DNA of 17,049 bases from contig CAKSCN010000035.1 of the NCBI GenBank assembly GCA_934444485.1, positions 1 through 17,049 of the forward strand, written 5' to 3'. This stretch comes from an uncultured Eubacteriales bacterium (GTDB lineage Bacteria > Bacillota > Clostridia > Oscillospirales > CAG-382). The notes beneath the pieces are model-generated. The model did no database searches. It worked only from the letters and a program-made list of their open reading frames with translations, and was not told the DNA's origin. Of this stretch, positions 14,247 through 17,049 are shown one piece after another (position 1 is the stretch's first letter; every line of letters starts with the position of its first letter). The translations under genes were made by a program, and so were the position numbers.

Positions 14247-14893
14247 ACGTCAGCCTCCTTGTGAACGCCCGTTACCGAGTAAACGACCCATTCGGCGATG
14301 TTTGTTGCGTGGTCGCCTATACGTTCAAAATACTTCGCTATCATGAGAAGGTCAAGCGCATATTCGCCGTTCTCGGGATTCTCGGTTATCATCTTTGTGA
14401 GGCTCTTTTTGACTTCGTCGAAATATCTGTCAACAACGTCGTCATACACTATTACCGACTCCGCAAGAGCGATATTCTGCTTTACGTATGCGTCAACGCT
14501 GTCTGTTACCATCTTTATCGTGGCTTTCGCCATTTCCTTGAGTTTTGTGTGTTCGTCGGCGTTTCTTCCGTCAAGGAACGACACAATCTCCGCTATATCC
14601 TCCGCCTGATCTCCGATACGCTCCATGTCGGTAATCATCTTGAGGGCAGCTGATATCTGACGGAGATCCTTCGCCACGGGCTGCTGCTGCAAAAGAAGCT
14701 TCAGGCAAAGTGCCTCTATCTCACGCTCTTTCTGGTCTATTTCCTTGTCTCTCGGCGCAACCTTTGCCGCAAGAGCCGGGTCGCCGTTAGAAAGTGCGGT
14801 TGACGAAAGAGCTATAACCTCTTCGCACAATGCGCCCATTTCTATCATCTCTCTGTGAAGCTTTGCAAGCTGTTCGTCGAAACGGCTTCTCAT
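14243..14893 (-). CDS. phoU: PhoU, phosphate signalling regulator
   Basis: A 216-residue all-helical protein with the two PhoU three-helix-bundle repeats. Conserved segments are VAKDLRQISAALKMITDMERIGDQAEDIAE in the first repeat and YFERIGDHATNIAEWVVYSVTG in the second, which carry the metal-binding acidic residues. PhoU connects the Pst transporter with PhoR and limits signalling when phosphate is ample. The start codon overlaps the pstB stop by one base (TAATG), and the stop overlaps the response regulator start by 4 nt. Confidence 0.96.
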   Translation of the reverse strand: MRSRFDEQLAKLHREMIEMGALCEEVIALSSTALSNGDPALAAKVAPRDKEIDQKEREIEALCLKLLLQQQPVAKDLRQISAALKMITDMERIGDQAEDIAEIVSFLDGRNADEHTKLKEMAKATIKMVTDSVDAYVKQNIALAESVIVYDDVVDRYFDEVKKSLTKMITENPENGEYALDLLMIAKYFERIGDHATNIAEWVVYSVTGVHKEADV

Positions 14894-15645
14894 TATCCGA
14901 ACCTCCCCGTTATGTAATCCTCCGTGCGCTTGTCGCTCGGATCGGAGAACATTTTCTCCGTGCTTGAATATTCAATAAGCTCACCCAAGAGGAAGAAAGC
15001 GGTATCGTCAGAAATTCTCACCGCCTGCTGCATATTGTGGGTGACTATTATTATCGTGTACTTATCCTTGAGAGAAAGCGCAAGCTCTTCAATCTTTGAT
15101 GTGGATATAGGGTCAAGTGCGCTCGTCGGCTCGTCCATGAGAAGCACCCTCGGCTCTACCGCAAGCGCACGTGCTATGCAAAGACGCTGCTGCTGTCCGC
15201 CCGAGAGACCGAGTGCGTTTTTCTTGAGTCTGTCCTTTACCTCGTCCCATATTGCCGCATTGCGAAGCGACGTTTCTACTATCTCGTCAAGCTTTGCCTT
15301 TGCGGTTGTTCCGTGCGTTCTGGGACCGTAGGCTATGTTGTCGTAAATGCTCATCGGAAACGGGTTCGGCTTCTGAAACACCATGCCTACCTGACGTCTG
15401 AGCTCATTTACATTGACGCCGGGAGCGTAAATATCGTCTCCGAGGTAGCGAACCTCGCCGGTTATCTTTACATTCGGAATAAGGTCGTTCATGCGGTTGA
15501 GAGTCTTTAAAAAGGTTGACTTTCCGCAGCCCGACGGACCTATAAGAGCGGTAATCGAGTTTTCGGCGATGTCAACATTTATATTTTTCAGTGCCTGAGA
15601 TGCGCCGTACCACAGACACAAATCGTGTGCAGTCATAATGTTCAT
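14893..15645 (-). CDS. pstB: PstB, phosphate ABC transporter ATPase
   Basis: A 250-residue ATPase of typical PstB length. Walker A is GPSGCGKST (36-44), followed by the PstB-type FLKTLNRMNDL. The Q-loop is Q91 in VFQKPNPFPMSI, the signature is LSGGQQQR (147-154), Walker B is LLMDEP (168-173) and the switch histidine is H203. The open frame continues upstream of 15645, but that start overlaps the pstA stop by 4 nt and has AAGGAG upstream. A second ATG three codons later (15636) is possible. Confidence 0.97.
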   Translation of the reverse strand: MNIMTAHDLCLWYGASQALKNINVDIAENSITALIGPSGCGKSTFLKTLNRMNDLIPNVKITGEVRYLGDDIYAPGVNVNELRRQVGMVFQKPNPFPMSIYDNIAYGPRTHGTTAKAKLDEIVETSLRNAAIWDEVKDRLKKNALGLSGGQQQRLCIARALAVEPRVLLMDEPTSALDPISTSKIEELALSLKDKYTIIIVTHNMQQAVRISDDTAFFLLGELIEYSSTEKMFSDPSDKRTEDYITGRFG

Positions 15646-16541
15646 ATGCCTTTTCTCCTTCCGAAGTATCTGCCGACAAGACTGGCGCAAAGGTTCACGA
15701 GAACCGTGAGTATCATAAGAATTGCCGCTATCGCAAACGCCGTTTTGAAGTCGCCGTCCTCTTTCGCATATACGTAAAGCGCAACAGTAAGCGTTGCACC
15801 GGCACTTGTAAGTCCCTCGAATATGCCGTTCAGTGCGTGAGCAAAGCCTGCCGTGAAGAGAAGTGCCGCAGACTCGCCGAGAATACGTCCGACCGACAGA
15901 ATGCATCCGGTGACTATTCCGTCAACGCATCCCGGAAGTACGACCGTGCGTATAACACGCCATTTTCCGGCACCGAGACCGAATGCGCCCTCACGGTAGC
16001 TCTGCGGAACTGTTTTTAAGCTTTCCTGCGTCGTTCGCATTACCGTCGGAAGATTCATTATCACAAGCGTGAGACTTCCTGCGAGAAGTGAGGTCTTCAT
16101 GCCGAGAACCTCGCAGAAGAAAAGCATTCCGACAAGTCCGTATATTATCGAGGGTATTCCGGAAAGCGTTTCGGCGGCGTATTCGATAATGCCGACCACT
16201 CTCTTGTTCTCCGCATACTCAGTGAGGTAAATCGCCGCCCCAACTCCGAGGGGAAGCACTATAACAAGTGCGGCGAGAATTACGTAAAGAGTGTTGAGTA
16301 TGTCGGGGAGAATGCCGATTTTACCGGTGAGGTAGCTCGGCTTTGTCGTCAGAAGCTCCCACGTCACATTAGGGAGTCCCTTTACGAGAACGTATCCGAC
16401 CAAGAAAAGCACAAGTGCCGCCGTTGCCGCCGCAGATACGTACATAAGCGCTTTGAGCACCGCAACGTAAACCGTGCGCCTTGCCGGGAGCTTTTTGCGA
16501 ACCGACGAGCGGTATTCTTCGTTCGTAACCTTTGTCGTCAC
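15642..16541 (-). CDS. pstA: PstA, phosphate ABC transporter permease
   Basis: A 299-residue inner-membrane permease with about six hydrophobic segments (roughly 35-55, 82-106, 128-145, 152-170, 206-232 and 265-290). The EAA loop that contacts PstB is at about 184-204 (EGAFGLGAGKWRVIRTVVLPG). Other family segments are LSGIPSIIYGLVG and GRILGESAALLFTAG. It starts with GTG at 16541, preceded by GGAGG that lies inside the last codons of pstC; only 3 nt separate the two genes. It ends overlapping pstB. Confidence 0.95.
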   Translation of the reverse strand: MTTKVTNEEYRSSVRKKLPARRTVYVAVLKALMYVSAAATAALVLFLVGYVLVKGLPNVTWELLTTKPSYLTGKIGILPDILNTLYVILAALVIVLPLGVGAAIYLTEYAENKRVVGIIEYAAETLSGIPSIIYGLVGMLFFCEVLGMKTSLLAGSLTLVIMNLPTVMRTTQESLKTVPQSYREGAFGLGAGKWRVIRTVVLPGCVDGIVTGCILSVGRILGESAALLFTAGFAHALNGIFEGLTSAGATLTVALYVYAKEDGDFKTAFAIAAILMILTVLVNLCASLVGRYFGRRKGI

Positions 16542-16544
16542 GGC

Positions 16545-17049
16545 TTATCCCTCCTTGCGTCCCTTGAGAAAATAGTTGAGTACCGCATTTACAAGCATTA
16601 TAAATAAGAACAGAACAAGAGCTATCGAGAAAAGCGCCTGCTGTTGGAGTCCGCTCGAATACGACATTTCGCTCGCAACCGCCGTCGTGAGAAAACGCAC
16701 GCTCTCGAGAAGTGACGGCATATTCGGTGCGTTGCCCGATACCATCATAACCGCCATCGCTTCGCCTATCGCACGTCCGACTCCGAGAACAACCGCCGCC
16801 GCAATGCCGCTCTTTGCCGCCGGGACGGAAACCTTGAAGTAAGTTTCGGCAGGCGTTGCGCCGAGGGCAAGGGAAGCGTCCTCATACTCCTTCGGCACTG
16901 CCTCGAGAGCCGTTACGGAAACCTTGATTATCGAGGGAAGTATCATAACCGCAAGCACGATTATCGCCGCAAAAAGGCTTGCACCGTCGGGAACGCCGAA
17001 AAGCTTGCGTATGCCGGGGACAAGAACCATCATGCCTACAAGACCGTAT
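16545..17049 (-). CDS. pstC: PstC, phosphate ABC transporter permease (C-terminal part)
   Basis: The 5' end lies past the window edge; the frame stays open through codon 17046-17048. About 168 residues are visible, including the segment VMILPSIIKVSVTALEAVP, the EAA loop EYEDASLALGATPAETYFKVSVPAA, and GVGRAIGEAMAVMMVSGN, all typical of PstC. A final membrane segment (SIALVLFLFIMLVNAVLNYF) ends the protein. It precedes pstA by 3 nt. The phosphate-binding protein PstS is expected further upstream, outside the window. Confidence 0.94.
   Translation of the reverse strand, partial: YGLVGMMVLVPGIRKLFGVPDGASLFAAIIVLAVMILPSIIKVSVTALEAVPKEYEDASLALGATPAETYFKVSVPAAKSGIAAAVVLGVGRAIGEAMAVMMVSGNAPNMPSLLESVRFLTTAVASEMSYSSGLQQQALFSIALVLFLFIMLVNAVLNYFLKGRKEG

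Noticed and set aside
15646..15906. Upstream extension of the pstB frame to 15906
   Set aside because: It runs through the coding end of pstA in another frame; the start at 15645 has a ribosome binding site and normal PstB length.

Overview
The window looks like a chromosomal segment of an anaerobic gut-type Clostridia (Bacillota), probably near Ruminococcaceae/Oscillospiraceae. Indications are the ctsR-mcsA-mcsB-clpC stress operon, non-mevalonate isoprenoid genes, strong purine-rich ribosome binding sites, sigma-A-like promoters, and one intergenic repeat island of a style I associate with gut Clostridia. The placement is inference; no rRNA or tRNA is present to confirm it. The genes seen are mostly housekeeping, with no phage, transposase, CRISPR array or obvious defence locus.

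Layout. (1) 1-4524, plus strand: the 3' end of ctsR, then mcsA, mcsB and clpC, the protein-arginine-phosphorylation and Clp protease quality-control operon, closed by a terminator at 4545-4580. (2) 4581-5520: a gene-free island of about 0.94 kb made of hairpins, palindromes, a 77-nt direct repeat, a heptanucleotide repeat and a compact array of four hairpins separated by a near-constant 7-nt spacer. (3) 5521-6588, minus: a secreted D-Ala-D-Ala carboxypeptidase, divergent from ispD-ispF (6736-7994, plus), which overlap by 4 nt. (4) 8044-8852, minus: a YbaK/EbsC-family deacylase-like gene and a small pyrophosphatase-like gene, coupled by a GTGA overlap. They are divergent from guaA (9124-11007, plus), and the two promoters appear to share one palindromic -35 box. 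(5) 11093-11692, minus: a lone alpha/beta hydrolase with a strong promoter. (6) 11899-17049, minus: pstC (partial)-pstA-pstB-phoU-phoB-phoR, a tightly packed phosphate uptake and sensing operon with almost every junction overlapping.

How the genes work together. McsA/McsB mark proteins with phosphoarginine and ClpC unfolds them for ClpP; CtsR represses the operon. IspD and IspF catalyse two steps of the MEP pathway. PstCAB imports phosphate, while PhoU and the PhoR/PhoB pair sense it and set expression. The most unusual items are the hairpin array at 5434-5515, a GuaA with a long eukaryote-like C-terminal part, the shared -35 promoter pair, and the pyrophosphatase-like protein with an altered metal-binding signature. 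I found no convincing new multi-gene system.
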